Assembly: GCA_052169395.1 (NCBI GenBank)
Contig: JBQNCN010000002.1
Span: 1-64,000, forward strand
From: Fimenecus sp052169395
GTDB lineage: Bacteria > Bacillota > Clostridia > Oscillospirales > Acutalibacteraceae
Reading direction: 5' to 3'
Length of the DNA: 64,000 nt
This document shows positions 42,702 through 51,223 of the stretch, piece by piece (the stretch's first letter is position 1; each line of letters begins with the position of its first letter). Under the pieces are notes generated by a model. It saw nothing but the letters and a program-made list of their open reading frames with translations, had not been told where the DNA came from and did not search any database. Made by a program: the position numbers and the translations under genes.

Positions 42702-45155
42702 TTATCTTACGCCGTACCAGCCTATACCCTCATCTTTCCAGCCAAGGCTCACAAGATGATTCTTTTCATGCACGTTTTTGGTGAAGTTGTGAGAACCGGC
42801 AACTGCATTCGGATTATACTGGCGATGAATTGCAACTCCATAAGTATCACTGCTGTACCAGCCTATGCCCTCATCTCTCCAGCCTAATTTTACAAGATGG
42901 TTTTTCTCTTTAAGGCTTGTTGTATAGTGATGATCTCCCGCATTGGGATTATATACTCTATAAACCGGAGTGCCCGATACGTTAGGCGCATACCAACCGA
43001 TACCTTCATAATTCCAACCGGCCTTTATAAGATTATCTTTTTCAGCAACATTCGCAGTATAGAAATGCTCTCCGCTGTTAGGATTGTACATACGGTGCAT
43101 TGCAACTTCTTTTACAACATAAATATTGAATGCGGTATTCTTTCCGCCATAAGAAACTCTAACAGCCTGTTTTCCTTCCATCTTCATATCAGGAGAACCT
43201 GTGGTAAAGCCTGTTATAAGTTCTTCAACACCGTTATTATAGCATGCATAAACCTTTATCTTGGAAGTATCAAATTTTTCACCCGGCTTATATACGGTTT
43301 TGGACGCGGAAGAATCAACCTTTATACCTGAAAGTTTCTTAACATCAACACGAATTTCATATGTTGTTGTTTTACCCATATAAGTAACAGTTACAGTTTT
43401 TCTGCCAACTTTAGATGTATTGGGAACCGTTGTTGTAAAGCCTGTTGTCACTTTTTTGGTGCTTCCATCCGAATATTTTGCAGTAAGCTCAAGTCCATCG
43501 GTTGTAAATTTATCATTTACAAAATATTTTGTTTTTGGATACTTTGAAATCTTAATGCCTGTAATAAACGGTTCTGTAACTTTTATTTTTGTTTGTGTAG
43601 ACTTTCCTTCATAAGAAACCGTTATTCTTTGTATTCCGGTTTTACTTGTATCGGCATCAGATACTTCAAATCCGTCAAAATCCGGATTCTTAAAATCTCT
43701 TGTGTTTATAGTCTGTGTAATATTCTTTTTGCCAGCTGCCGCTTCAGGTGAATTAGGATAATATTCGGCATCAATTGTAATTCCGCTCGGATCAAAAGGT
43801 TGTCCTACAGTATAGGCATCCTGAACCGACTTTCTATTAACGGAAATGCTCTTTAAATCAAGAGCGACAAAAGGAATACCGTTCTTTACAGCGTAAAATT
43901 TAGGATCGGTATCTTCAAATCCATATATTGTAAATCCTTTTCCAACTCCTGAAAAAGCTTTGAGTCCATAATTTGCCATAGGAACATTGGTTATCTCTCC
44001 GCCTTTCAATAAAGCTCCTACAAAACCTTCTCCTACAGAAAGAAAAACATTCTTTTTCTGAGCCGTATTTTTAGTTAATACAAAAAGCTTTTTCAATGAT
44101 GCACAATCTTCAAACGCACTTCCGCCTAAAGTAATTACATTTTCAGGAAGTACCAAAGTAGAACCTAAACTTGAGCAACCTTTAAAAGCACCCTTATTTA
44201 CAGCTACAAGTGATTCCCCACCTATAATCGATGCATCGGACGGTATTGTAACTTTACCTTTAACTTCTTTATCCGAAACCGCTACATAGTCCGGAATATC
44301 TACTGCATATGTTCCATCTTCATTCACAAGCGGTCTCAAATTTTTCAATGAAGAGCAACCGTTAAATGCATCTTTATCAATAACCTTAACTTTGGAATAA
44401 ATGAAAACGGTTTCTAAAGATGTGCAGTTCATAAACACACCTTCATTTAAAACGCCCAACTCAGTCGGAAGATCAACTTTTTTCAAAGCCGAACCTTTAA
44501 ACGCAAATTTACCTATTTCCATTAAATAAACGGGAAGTTTCAATTCACTGAGTGCTGTGCAATCGGCAAAAGCATAATCACCTATATTTGAAACAGTATC
44601 CGGAAGGTCAACATTGCTGAGAGATGAACAACCCTCAAAGGTATTGTTCATAATCTTTGTAATTCCATTGGGAATAGAAATCTTTGAAAGCTTGCTGTCA
44701 CCTCTAAATGCATATTCGCCTATATCGGTAAGTGCCGTTGAACCGTCGGCATTCTTCAAAAACTCAACGGTTGTAAGAGCCTCCATATTAGAAAACGCAT
44801 ACTTTCCAATCTTCTTAATGCTCGCGGGAATTGTGATCTTTGTAACCTTTGAAAGACCGAAAGATGAATCGTGCCCCACATCGGTTACATTGAAAACACC
44901 TGTATCCTTTGCCTTGACGGTTGTAGGAATTGTAAGTTCCGTTTCATCTCCAAGATAATCTTTTAAAATTACCTCTTCATCAGGCGTGCCCTCGCCTATA
45001 ACTTCAAACTTCCATTTTCCGTCAACATCCGTCTTCCAGTCGGAAAAATCGCTTGCAGATGACAAAAGTGTCGCAAACGGAAAAAGCGAAAGTACCATAA
45101 GCACTGAAAGCAAAACGCTTATGACCTTCCTCGATTTAATATTGGTTAAATTCAT
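42702..45155 (-). CDS. BspA-like LRR surface protein with Ig-like domains and DUF5648 repeats
   Basis: 817 aa secreted protein. Signal peptide to about residue 35 (LLSSASD). Residues about 85-390 are LRR_5 (BspA/TpLRR) repeats with the recurring pattern IPxxIxxIGxxAFxxCxxLxxVxLP. About 430-690 are three Ig-like (Big_3-type) domains, each with a TG-x-R/Q-x-V-x-V-x-Y-G/M-x-K phrase. The last 130 residues are three DUF5648 repeats, each with YNPN..H.(Y/F)T...EK..L...GW..EGIGWY. No sorting motif or anchor is present; the DUF5648 repeats may bind the wall or be glycan-related, which is inference. ATG 45155 after AGGGGG. Confidence 0.92.
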   Translation of the reverse strand: MNLTNIKSRKVISVLLSVLMVLSLFPFATLLSSASDFSDWKTDVDGKWKFEVIGEGTPDEEVILKDYLGDETELTIPTTVKAKDTGVFNVTDVGHDSSFGLSKVTKITIPASIKKIGKYAFSNMEALTTVEFLKNADGSTALTDIGEYAFRGDSKLSKISIPNGITKIMNNTFEGCSSLSNVDLPDTVSNIGDYAFADCTALSELKLPVYLMEIGKFAFKGSALKKVDLPTELGVLNEGVFMNCTSLETVFIYSKVKVIDKDAFNGCSSLKNLRPLVNEDGTYAVDIPDYVAVSDKEVKGKVTIPSDASIIGGESLVAVNKGAFKGCSSLGSTLVLPENVITLGGSAFEDCASLKKLFVLTKNTAQKKNVFLSVGEGFVGALLKGGEITNVPMANYGLKAFSGVGKGFTIYGFEDTDPKFYAVKNGIPFVALDLKSISVNRKSVQDAYTVGQPFDPSGITIDAEYYPNSPEAAAGKKNITQTINTRDFKNPDFDGFEVSDADTSKTGIQRITVSYEGKSTQTKIKVTEPFITGIKISKYPKTKYFVNDKFTTDGLELTAKYSDGSTKKVTTGFTTTVPNTSKVGRKTVTVTYMGKTTTYEIRVDVKKLSGIKVDSSASKTVYKPGEKFDTSKIKVYACYNNGVEELITGFTTGSPDMKMEGKQAVRVSYGGKNTAFNIYVVKEVAMHRMYNPNSGEHFYTANVAEKDNLIKAGWNYEGIGWYAPNVSGTPVYRVYNPNAGDHHYTTSLKEKNHLVKLGWRDEGIGWYSSDTYGVAIHRQYNPNAVAGSHNFTKNVHEKNHLVSLGWKDEGIGWYGVR

Positions 45156-45186
45156 GGGTATTCCCCCTTAGCATAATTTCACAATA

Positions 45187-45215
45187 ATTATATAGATGAT
45201 ATTACATTTTGTCAA
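45187..45215 (-). promoter_or_regulatory. promoter of the LRR surface protein gene
   Basis: TTGACA (45210-45215), 17-base spacer, TATAAT (45187-45192): full consensus. Confidence 0.85.
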
Positions 45216-45347
45216 CAATATTTCCATTTGAAAATATTTATTAATAAAATTGTTTATTTATTCATATTTTATGTGTATGTTTTAGTTTTAGTATACACCG
45301 TCGATAACAAATTGCTCATAAAAATTATATTCATATCTTTTTATTTG

Positions 45348-45375
45348 TTGCATTTTACATTATATGTGTTATTAT
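45348..45375 (+). promoter_or_regulatory. candidate promoter of the dockerin hydrolase gene
   Basis: TTGCAT (45348-45353), 16-base spacer, TATTAT (45370-45375). Confidence 0.45.
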
Positions 45376-45425
45376 TCTAATTAAATACAAATAAAATTTT
45401 ATCACATAAACTTAAGAGGCCTTTT

Positions 45426-47483
45426 ATGTTAAAGAAAATTTTGAGTCTGTTTTTATCTGTCATTCTCATCTGCACATTGCTTATTCCGATAATTGCCAAG
45501 GCCAATTCGGAATATAATCCCGTCCTTTTTATCGGCGGAATATTCGAATTTGATTTCACAAAAGAAAACGGTACTTCCGCACCTGGAGTATTTCCAATTT
45601 CCGCAGAAAACATAAGTTCCGCATTAAAAGATTCAATTCCGGCAATCAAAGCTCTAATAAATAACAATTATGAAGCCTTTACCAAAGGATTGAACAATCC
45701 TTTGGTCGATCTTTTTTCAAGTATCGCCTGTAATTTTGATGGAAGCATAGCCGATAATTCCGTTCATCTTATAGGAAGAGATACATATATGAACAGTCGC
45801 ACATTTCACACAAAAGAAAAAACCGACAAAGACATCTGGATGTATCACAGTGTCGCTGAAATAGGTATAGATACCGTTATGGCAAAATACGCCTTAAAAA
45901 ACAGAGATATAATTTATCCTATAATAAATAAAGTAGGAAGCGACAACACCTATGTATACGGACTTGACTGGAGAATGCCGATGGAGTGGTTTGCAGATGA
46001 TCTCGCAGACCAAATAAACTATATTTCAAAAAAAACAGGCAGAAAAGTTTCTGTCGCAGCACACTCAATGGGAGGATCCGCACTCTCAAGTTACATTATG
46101 AAGTACGGTACAAGCAAGCTTTCGCATATCACATACATTCACTCCGCTTTCTTTGGAGTAAATTATTTCGGTGATTTATATTCAGGAAAATGTGATATTG
46201 ATGCACAAGGACTTCTGAATATGATAACCTCCACTATGGGAACTTCGATAATTTCAGATATTTTAGGAACTTCTCCTCTTTTCAAGCAGGCCGTTCCTTA
46301 TATTCAAAAATATATAAATACTGAAGATCCCGTACTTGCGGAATATGAAAATATTTTCGGTCATACGCCAACTTATTTCGATCGGCTTATGGTGGAATAT
46401 TTCCTCCCCTATTTTTGCAATAATCCTGCACTTTTCGCTTTTGTAAAAGCAGACCGCTTTGACGAATGCAAAACATATATAAAAAAAGCAATGGCAGTTG
46501 CACAAAAAAAGAACTTAGGTTTATCCGACTTTAAAATTGCTTTAAACTGGGCAAGCTTTGAAAATAAAATAGACTTCTATCAGAATAAAAACCACTCTGC
46601 CAGAAAAGGCACTTCACACAAAACACTCTCACAAATTTTGCTTGAAGCTGAAAAAAAAGGTGTTATAATATCAATTTTTTCTGGATATAATCGTGCATTT
46701 ATAGCAATAGGTGAAAGTGCAAAACTTCATTCCGACGGAGTTATAGACACAAAAGGAACATCTGCAGGTGCAACAATCGCTAACTTTAATGAACAACTTC
46801 CTGAAGATTACATGCCCAAAGGAAAACTGAAATATATTTCTCCGGACGGGGTAATAGATGCATCAACCTGTCTTTTTCCCGACCATACTTTCTTTACCAA
46901 GAATCTAGATCACAATCAATTTGACAACATAAACGGTTGTTGTGATCTTTGGGTCTATGCAATAACAGCACCTGAAAAATTCTGTATAAATGAAATTATT
47001 CGGGATGCGGATATCGGCGGCGGAAAGGTTACAACAATTGATGCTGCACAATTCAGAATAAACAATCATATATCTAAAACCACTCTTCCGCTTAAAAACA
47101 TTTTAGGTGATGTCAACCTTGACGGCACACTTGACCTTACCGATGCAAGACTTATTTTAAGACATGAAAAAGGGCTTGTTTCACTTGCACCATGGAAAAT
47201 CCGTGAGGGTGATATAAATAAAAACGGCAACACGACATCTGAAGACGCGCAAATGCTTGTTGAAGCCATTGCAAGAGCAAAATTAAATGATACAAAGGAT
47301 ATTTCCGAAAAGCTTGAAGATGTGCTTAAAGGCAAGCCCGCCAAAAAGCCTGCCGAAGAAAATACAAAGTCGACAGAAAACGGCGGTACGGTACCTGCCG
47401 CAGATCCGTCAAAAATTCTTAATACTGTAAAAAACACCTTTTCGGGAATAGGCGATAAAATCAAGGGACTTCTGGGAAAATAA
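45426..47483 (+). CDS. secreted alpha/beta hydrolase (lipase/LCAT-like) with type I dockerin
   Basis: 685 aa. Signal peptide to about residue 27 (AKANSEY). The nucleophile elbow is AAHSMGGSA (Ser about 213) after VYGLDWRMPMEWFADDL, a pattern seen in LCAT/lipase-like enzymes that act on lipids or esters. A dockerin follows at about 560-620 with two calcium-binding repeats: GDVNLDGTLDLTDARLIL and GDINKNGNTTSEDAQML. The last 60 residues are a linker and a helix (GIGDKIKGLLG). Dockerins dock onto cohesins of a scaffold; no cohesin lies in this window. Substrate unknown. ATG 45426 after GAGG. Confidence 0.88.
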   Translation: MLKKILSLFLSVILICTLLIPIIAKANSEYNPVLFIGGIFEFDFTKENGTSAPGVFPISAENISSALKDSIPAIKALINNNYEAFTKGLNNPLVDLFSSIACNFDGSIADNSVHLIGRDTYMNSRTFHTKEKTDKDIWMYHSVAEIGIDTVMAKYALKNRDIIYPIINKVGSDNTYVYGLDWRMPMEWFADDLADQINYISKKTGRKVSVAAHSMGGSALSSYIMKYGTSKLSHITYIHSAFFGVNYFGDLYSGKCDIDAQGLLNMITSTMGTSIISDILGTSPLFKQAVPYIQKYINTEDPVLAEYENIFGHTPTYFDRLMVEYFLPYFCNNPALFAFVKADRFDECKTYIKKAMAVAQKKNLGLSDFKIALNWASFENKIDFYQNKNHSARKGTSHKTLSQILLEAEKKGVIISIFSGYNRAFIAIGESAKLHSDGVIDTKGTSAGATIANFNEQLPEDYMPKGKLKYISPDGVIDASTCLFPDHTFFTKNLDHNQFDNINGCCDLWVYAITAPEKFCINEIIRDADIGGGKVTTIDAAQFRINNHISKTTLPLKNILGDVNLDGTLDLTDARLILRHEKGLVSLAPWKIREGDINKNGNTTSEDAQMLVEAIARAKLNDTKDISEKLEDVLKGKPAKKPAEENTKSTENGGTVPAADPSKILNTVKNTFSGIGDKIKGLLGK

Positions 47484-47494
47484 AGACTTATAAA

Positions 47495-47524
47495 AAATAC
47501 GGCTCCATTATAGAGCCGTATTTT
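47495..47524. terminator. bidirectional terminator between the hydrolase gene and fba
   Basis: AAAATACGGCTC / GAGCCGTATTTT stem with A/T flanks between converging genes. Confidence 0.87.
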
Positions 47525-47532
47525 ATTTTTAC

Positions 47533-48468
47533 TTACGCTTTATTTTCAGAGCCCAGAACATTTAAAATCTTATGTTCAACAAGCGCCTGAACGGCATCTC
47601 TTGCCGGAACAAGATACTGTCTCGGGTCAAAATCACCAGGTTTATCATTAAAGTGCTTTCTTATTGCACCCGTCATTGCAATGCGGATGTCGGAATCAAC
47701 ATTGATTTTACAAACCGCCATTGATGAAGCTTCACGAAGCATTTCATCGGGAATTCCTATTGCGTCGGGCATTACGCCGCCGTTATCGGTAACAATTTTG
47801 ACCGAATCCTGATAAACTGAGGATGCACCGTGAAGAACAATCGGAAATCCGGGGAGCTCCTCTTCAACCTTTTTAAGAATATCAAAACGAAGCTGCGGAT
47901 TCTGACCGGGCTTGAACTTATATGCACCGTGAGAAGTTCCAATAGCTATTGCAAGGCTGTCAACACCGGTTCTGGACTGAAAATCCAAAACCTCCTCAGG
48001 CTTTGTAAAGGAAGCATTTTCAGCATCAACCGCAACATCATCCTCTATTCCCGCCAAGGTACCGAGTTCACCCTCAACAACAACACCATGAGCGTGTGCA
48101 TATTCCACAACCTGTCTTGTAAGAGCGATATTCTCTTCATAAGGGAGTGAAGAACCGTCAATCATAACGCTGGTAAAGCCGCCGTCAATACAGGATTTAC
48201 AGGTTTCAAAATCAGGACCGTGATCAAGATGAAGAGCTATAGGAAGACCTGTTTCCTCAGCCGCCGCTTTTACCATTGCCACAAGATAGGAATGGCTTGC
48301 ATACTTCCTTGCACCCGAGCTGCACTGGAGTATAACCGGCGAATTGTGCTTTTGACAGGCACGGGTAATTCCCTGAATTATTTCCATATTGTTCACATTG
48401 AAAGCACCTATTGAATAACGTCCTTCATAAGCCTTTCTGAACATTTCTTTTGTTGTTACAAGAGGCAT
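47533..48468 (-). CDS. fba: class II fructose-bisphosphate aldolase
   Basis: 311 aa from ATG 48468 (AAGGAG upstream). Zinc and substrate motifs: LHLDHGPDFETC, MIDGSSLPYEEN, VEGELGTLAG, GTSHGAYK, LHGASS and NVDSDIRIAMT. Cleaves fructose 1,6-bisphosphate in glycolysis. Its codons and consensus promoter fit high expression. Confidence 0.96.
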   Translation of the reverse strand: MPLVTTKEMFRKAYEGRYSIGAFNVNNMEIIQGITRACQKHNSPVILQCSSGARKYASHSYLVAMVKAAAEETGLPIALHLDHGPDFETCKSCIDGGFTSVMIDGSSLPYEENIALTRQVVEYAHAHGVVVEGELGTLAGIEDDVAVDAENASFTKPEEVLDFQSRTGVDSLAIAIGTSHGAYKFKPGQNPQLRFDILKKVEEELPGFPIVLHGASSVYQDSVKIVTDNGGVMPDAIGIPDEMLREASSMAVCKINVDSDIRIAMTGAIRKHFNDKPGDFDPRQYLVPARDAVQALVEHKILNVLGSENKA

Positions 48469-48504
48469 AATAAAATCTCCTTTAAATCTCTTTAATACAT
48501 ATAG

Positions 48505-48533
48505 ATTATATAACATTGCCAAAATACTGTCAA
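48505..48533 (-). promoter_or_regulatory. fba promoter
   Basis: TTGACA (48528-48533), 17-base spacer, TATAAT (48505-48510). Confidence 0.85.
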
Positions 48534-48596
48534 TTTTTAAGCGTTAAAAAGACTATATTAAAAAACAAAAACTCAAACAGCTGAATAATGCACAGA

Positions 48597-48626
48597 TAAA
48601 AAAAGAATGATAAAAATCATTCCTTT
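48597..48626 (-). terminator. weak terminator after the DUF5648-like gene
   Basis: AAAAGAATGA / TCATTCCTTTT stem with one bulged base, followed on the minus strand by T-rich DNA. Confidence 0.5.
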
Positions 48627-48640
48627 TTATATTATTAAAT

Positions 48641-49618
48641 TCATTTAGCATAAAATGCAATTCCCTCATCTCTCCAGCCGGCTGCCACAAGCTGATTTTT
48701 TTCATTTTCATCTTTTGTATAGTGATGAACTCCCTTAAGCCCCTTTTTACAATAAAGTCTGTAAACAGGCGTTTCATAATCGGACTTGCTGTATGCACTG
48801 TATTCAATCCTTTTCCAGAATTTGCTTTTATTTAAAATAATAAACTCATCTACAACATTTGTATAGACACGGTCTTTTGTAAGTGTATTTTCAAATTGAT
48901 ATACATCGGCTTCTCTGCCTGGTCCAAACTTTTCTTCAGTTTTATTTGTATTTTGTATCTCTTTTTCAGCTTCTTTGCTTCTGTCAGACATCTCCTTTAA
49001 GGTAATATAGCCCGTGTTCGTTGCCAGCTGCCAGCCCGTGCCCTCATCCTTATAGCCTTTTTTTATAAGTCTGTCTCTTTCGGTCATAAATCTTGTAAAC
49101 ACATACCTTCCGCTTTTCGGGTTATACAGTCTGTAAAACGGTATTTCTTCAACGGAGTTTCCGTTTTTATCAACTACCTCTATTTCTATTTCACGGTATG
49201 GATATATCTCGGGAAACCCATTATATTTTAAATCAGGTCGTTTTTTTAAGATTTTTCTTGAGTAGTTTATATGATAGTGTTCTATTCTCTGTTTTCCGTA
49301 TTCCTTCGCCGTGTATTTTCCGTCCTTTGAAAGAGTTAAAATATTTTGGTTTTGCCGTCTGTTGTGAAAAACTGCTTTGCCCTCGGGCTTTATGCCGTCA
49401 ACCTCATTGAGAGTATATTGAAGCTGACCGCTTGTGCCTATGGGAACCTTGACATAGTAGCAATCCTGCCCCAAATCAACTACATTATCTCCCATTAAAG
49501 TTATGCATTGGGCTCCGCCTTTAAAAGTGGCGGCGTTTGCCATATATGACGTAAAAATAATTATACTTAATATAAAAGCGGTAATAATTGATATTTTTGT
49601 TTTAATCGTCTTTTTCAT
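48641..49618 (-). CDS. secreted protein with Ig-like and DUF5648-like repeats
   Basis: 325 aa from ATG 49618 (GGTGAAAG upstream). Signal peptide to about residue 30 (MANAATF). Residues about 50-150 form a degenerate Ig-like domain (ILTLSKDGKYTAKEYGKQRI) that matches, block by block, the protein coded at 56348-56776. Two to three divergent DUF5648 repeats follow (FYRLYNPKSGRYVFTR, EGTGWQLA; PVYRLYCKKG, HHYTKDENEKNQLVAAGW). No membrane anchor other than the signal. Probable envelope protein; role unknown. Confidence 0.8.
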   Translation of the reverse strand: MKKTIKTKISIITAFILSIIIFTSYMANAATFKGGAQCITLMGDNVVDLGQDCYYVKVPIGTSGQLQYTLNEVDGIKPEGKAVFHNRRQNQNILTLSKDGKYTAKEYGKQRIEHYHINYSRKILKKRPDLKYNGFPEIYPYREIEIEVVDKNGNSVEEIPFYRLYNPKSGRYVFTRFMTERDRLIKKGYKDEGTGWQLATNTGYITLKEMSDRSKEAEKEIQNTNKTEEKFGPGREADVYQFENTLTKDRVYTNVVDEFIILNKSKFWKRIEYSAYSKSDYETPVYRLYCKKGLKGVHHYTKDENEKNQLVAAGWRDEGIAFYAK

Positions 49619-49667
49619 ATCTTTCACCGTTTATTTATTAAAAATAATTTTGTCTTTCGACAATTTA

Positions 49668-49673
49668 ATTATA
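49668..49673 (-). promoter_or_regulatory. extended -10 promoter of the DUF5648-like gene
   Basis: TGGTATAAT without a good -35 box. The leader downstream holds a small hairpin TTGTC-GAAA-GACAA. Confidence 0.5.
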
Positions 49674-49735
49674 CCATTTTAAAATTTGTTTTCTATTGAC
49701 AAAATATATAAAAAGCAAAAGATATTTTTTATCAA

Positions 49736-49771
49736 AAAGACAGCGAACGGCTTTTTCCGTTCGCTGTCTTT
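49736..49771 (-). terminator. terminator of the aspS-gatCAB operon
   Basis: Perfect 15-bp stem AAAGACAGCGAACGG / CCGTTCGCTGTCTTT, 22 bases after the gatB stop. Confidence 0.9.
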
Positions 49772-49792
49772 AATCAAGGCTTATATTCTATA

Positions 49793-51223
49793 TCAGCCTA
49801 AAATTTCCTTTAAAATTTCCTGAACCTCTTTGCCGTTCGCCTTACCCTTGAGAGCCTTCATACACTGACCCATAATAAAGCCGAACGCCTGTGCCTTGCC
49901 CGATTTATATTCGGATACGCTCTTTTCATTTTCCGCAATAACCTTTTCAATCGCACCCCTTATTGCGCCCGTATCGGTTACCATTGAAAGAGAATTATCC
50001 TCAATATATCTTTCGGGATCAATATTTTCAGTAAAGACCTTTTCAAAGACCTTTTTAGCAACGCCTCTGTTAATTTTATTTTCCTTTAAAAGATTTATAA
50101 TTTTACCAAGAGAAGATATATCAAAGCTCATATCCTCCGAAAGAACGGAATTATCCTTTAAAAGCTTCATAAGCTCCACAAGAATAAAGTTTGCGCACTC
50201 CCGTGGATCATTTGTAAGCTCAACCGTCTTTTCAAATACCTCAACAAGATATTTGTCGGCGCAAATTATATCAACATCCTTTGAGGGAAGCGCAAAATCT
50301 TTTATATACCTTGCTTTTTTCTGCACGGGAAGCTCGGGAAGAGCTTTTCTTATTTCCTTGATATATTCCTCTGAAATTTCAAGCGGAGGAATATCGGGTT
50401 CGGGGAAATACTTATAATCCTGTGCATCCTCCTTTGAACGCATTGCATAGGTAATACCCTTTGCGTCATCCCAACGGCGTGTTTCCTGAACAACCCTTCC
50501 GCCGTCCTCAATAAGCTCTATCTGTCTTTCACGCTCATAAGCAATTGCTCTTTCAATAGCTTTGAAGGAGTTGATGTTCTTCATTTCCGTTCTTGTGCCG
50601 AATTCCTTTGAACCCTTGGGGCGAACGGAAAGGTTGACATCGGCACGAAGCGAGCCCTCCTGCATTTTTCCGTCGGATACGCCAAGATACTGAAGAATTG
50701 CACGAAGATTTGTAAGATAGTTTATAACTTCGGCAGCCGTTCTGAAATCGGGCTCCGAAACAATTTCCAGAAGAGGAACTCCGCAGCGGTTATAGTCCAC
50801 AAGCGTGCAATCCTCAAACTCATCATGAACAAGCTTGCCCGCATCCTCCTCCATATGAATTTCGTGAATGCCTATGAATTTCGGATTTCCGTTTTCATCC
50901 TCTATTTCCACCTTTCCATTTTGACAAATCGGTGCATAGAGCTGTGAAATCTGATACGCCTTCGGAAGATCGGGATAGAAATAATTTTTGCGGTCAAATT
51001 TATTATGCCTGTTTATTTCACAATTTGTTGCAAGACCCGTTTTCACGGCAAATTCAACAACCTTTTTATTAAGAACAGGCAGAGTTCCCGGCATACCCGA
51101 ACAAACCTCACAAACATGAGTATTCGGTGCACCGCCAAATTCAGTGGTACAACCGCAAAATATCTTAGTTTTGGTTGAAAGCTCGGTATGAACCTCCAAA
51201 CCCATTACGGTTTCCCATTCCAT
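49793..51223 (-). CDS. gatB: Asp-tRNA(Asn)/Glu-tRNA(Gln) amidotransferase subunit B
   Basis: 476 aa. N-terminal GLEVHTEL and CGCT...C zinc region, DYNRCGVPLLEIVSEPD, ADVNLSVRPKGS, then a YqeY-like tail. It activates the mischarged amino acid with ATP while GatA supplies ammonia. The start codon shares one base with the gatA stop. Confidence 0.96.
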   Translation of the reverse strand: MEWETVMGLEVHTELSTKTKIFCGCTTEFGGAPNTHVCEVCSGMPGTLPVLNKKVVEFAVKTGLATNCEINRHNKFDRKNYFYPDLPKAYQISQLYAPICQNGKVEIEDENGNPKFIGIHEIHMEEDAGKLVHDEFEDCTLVDYNRCGVPLLEIVSEPDFRTAAEVINYLTNLRAILQYLGVSDGKMQEGSLRADVNLSVRPKGSKEFGTRTEMKNINSFKAIERAIAYERERQIELIEDGGRVVQETRRWDDAKGITYAMRSKEDAQDYKYFPEPDIPPLEISEEYIKEIRKALPELPVQKKARYIKDFALPSKDVDIICADKYLVEVFEKTVELTNDPRECANFILVELMKLLKDNSVLSEDMSFDISSLGKIINLLKENKINRGVAKKVFEKVFTENIDPERYIEDNSLSMVTDTGAIRGAIEKVIAENEKSVSEYKSGKAQAFGFIMGQCMKALKGKANGKEVQEILKEILG

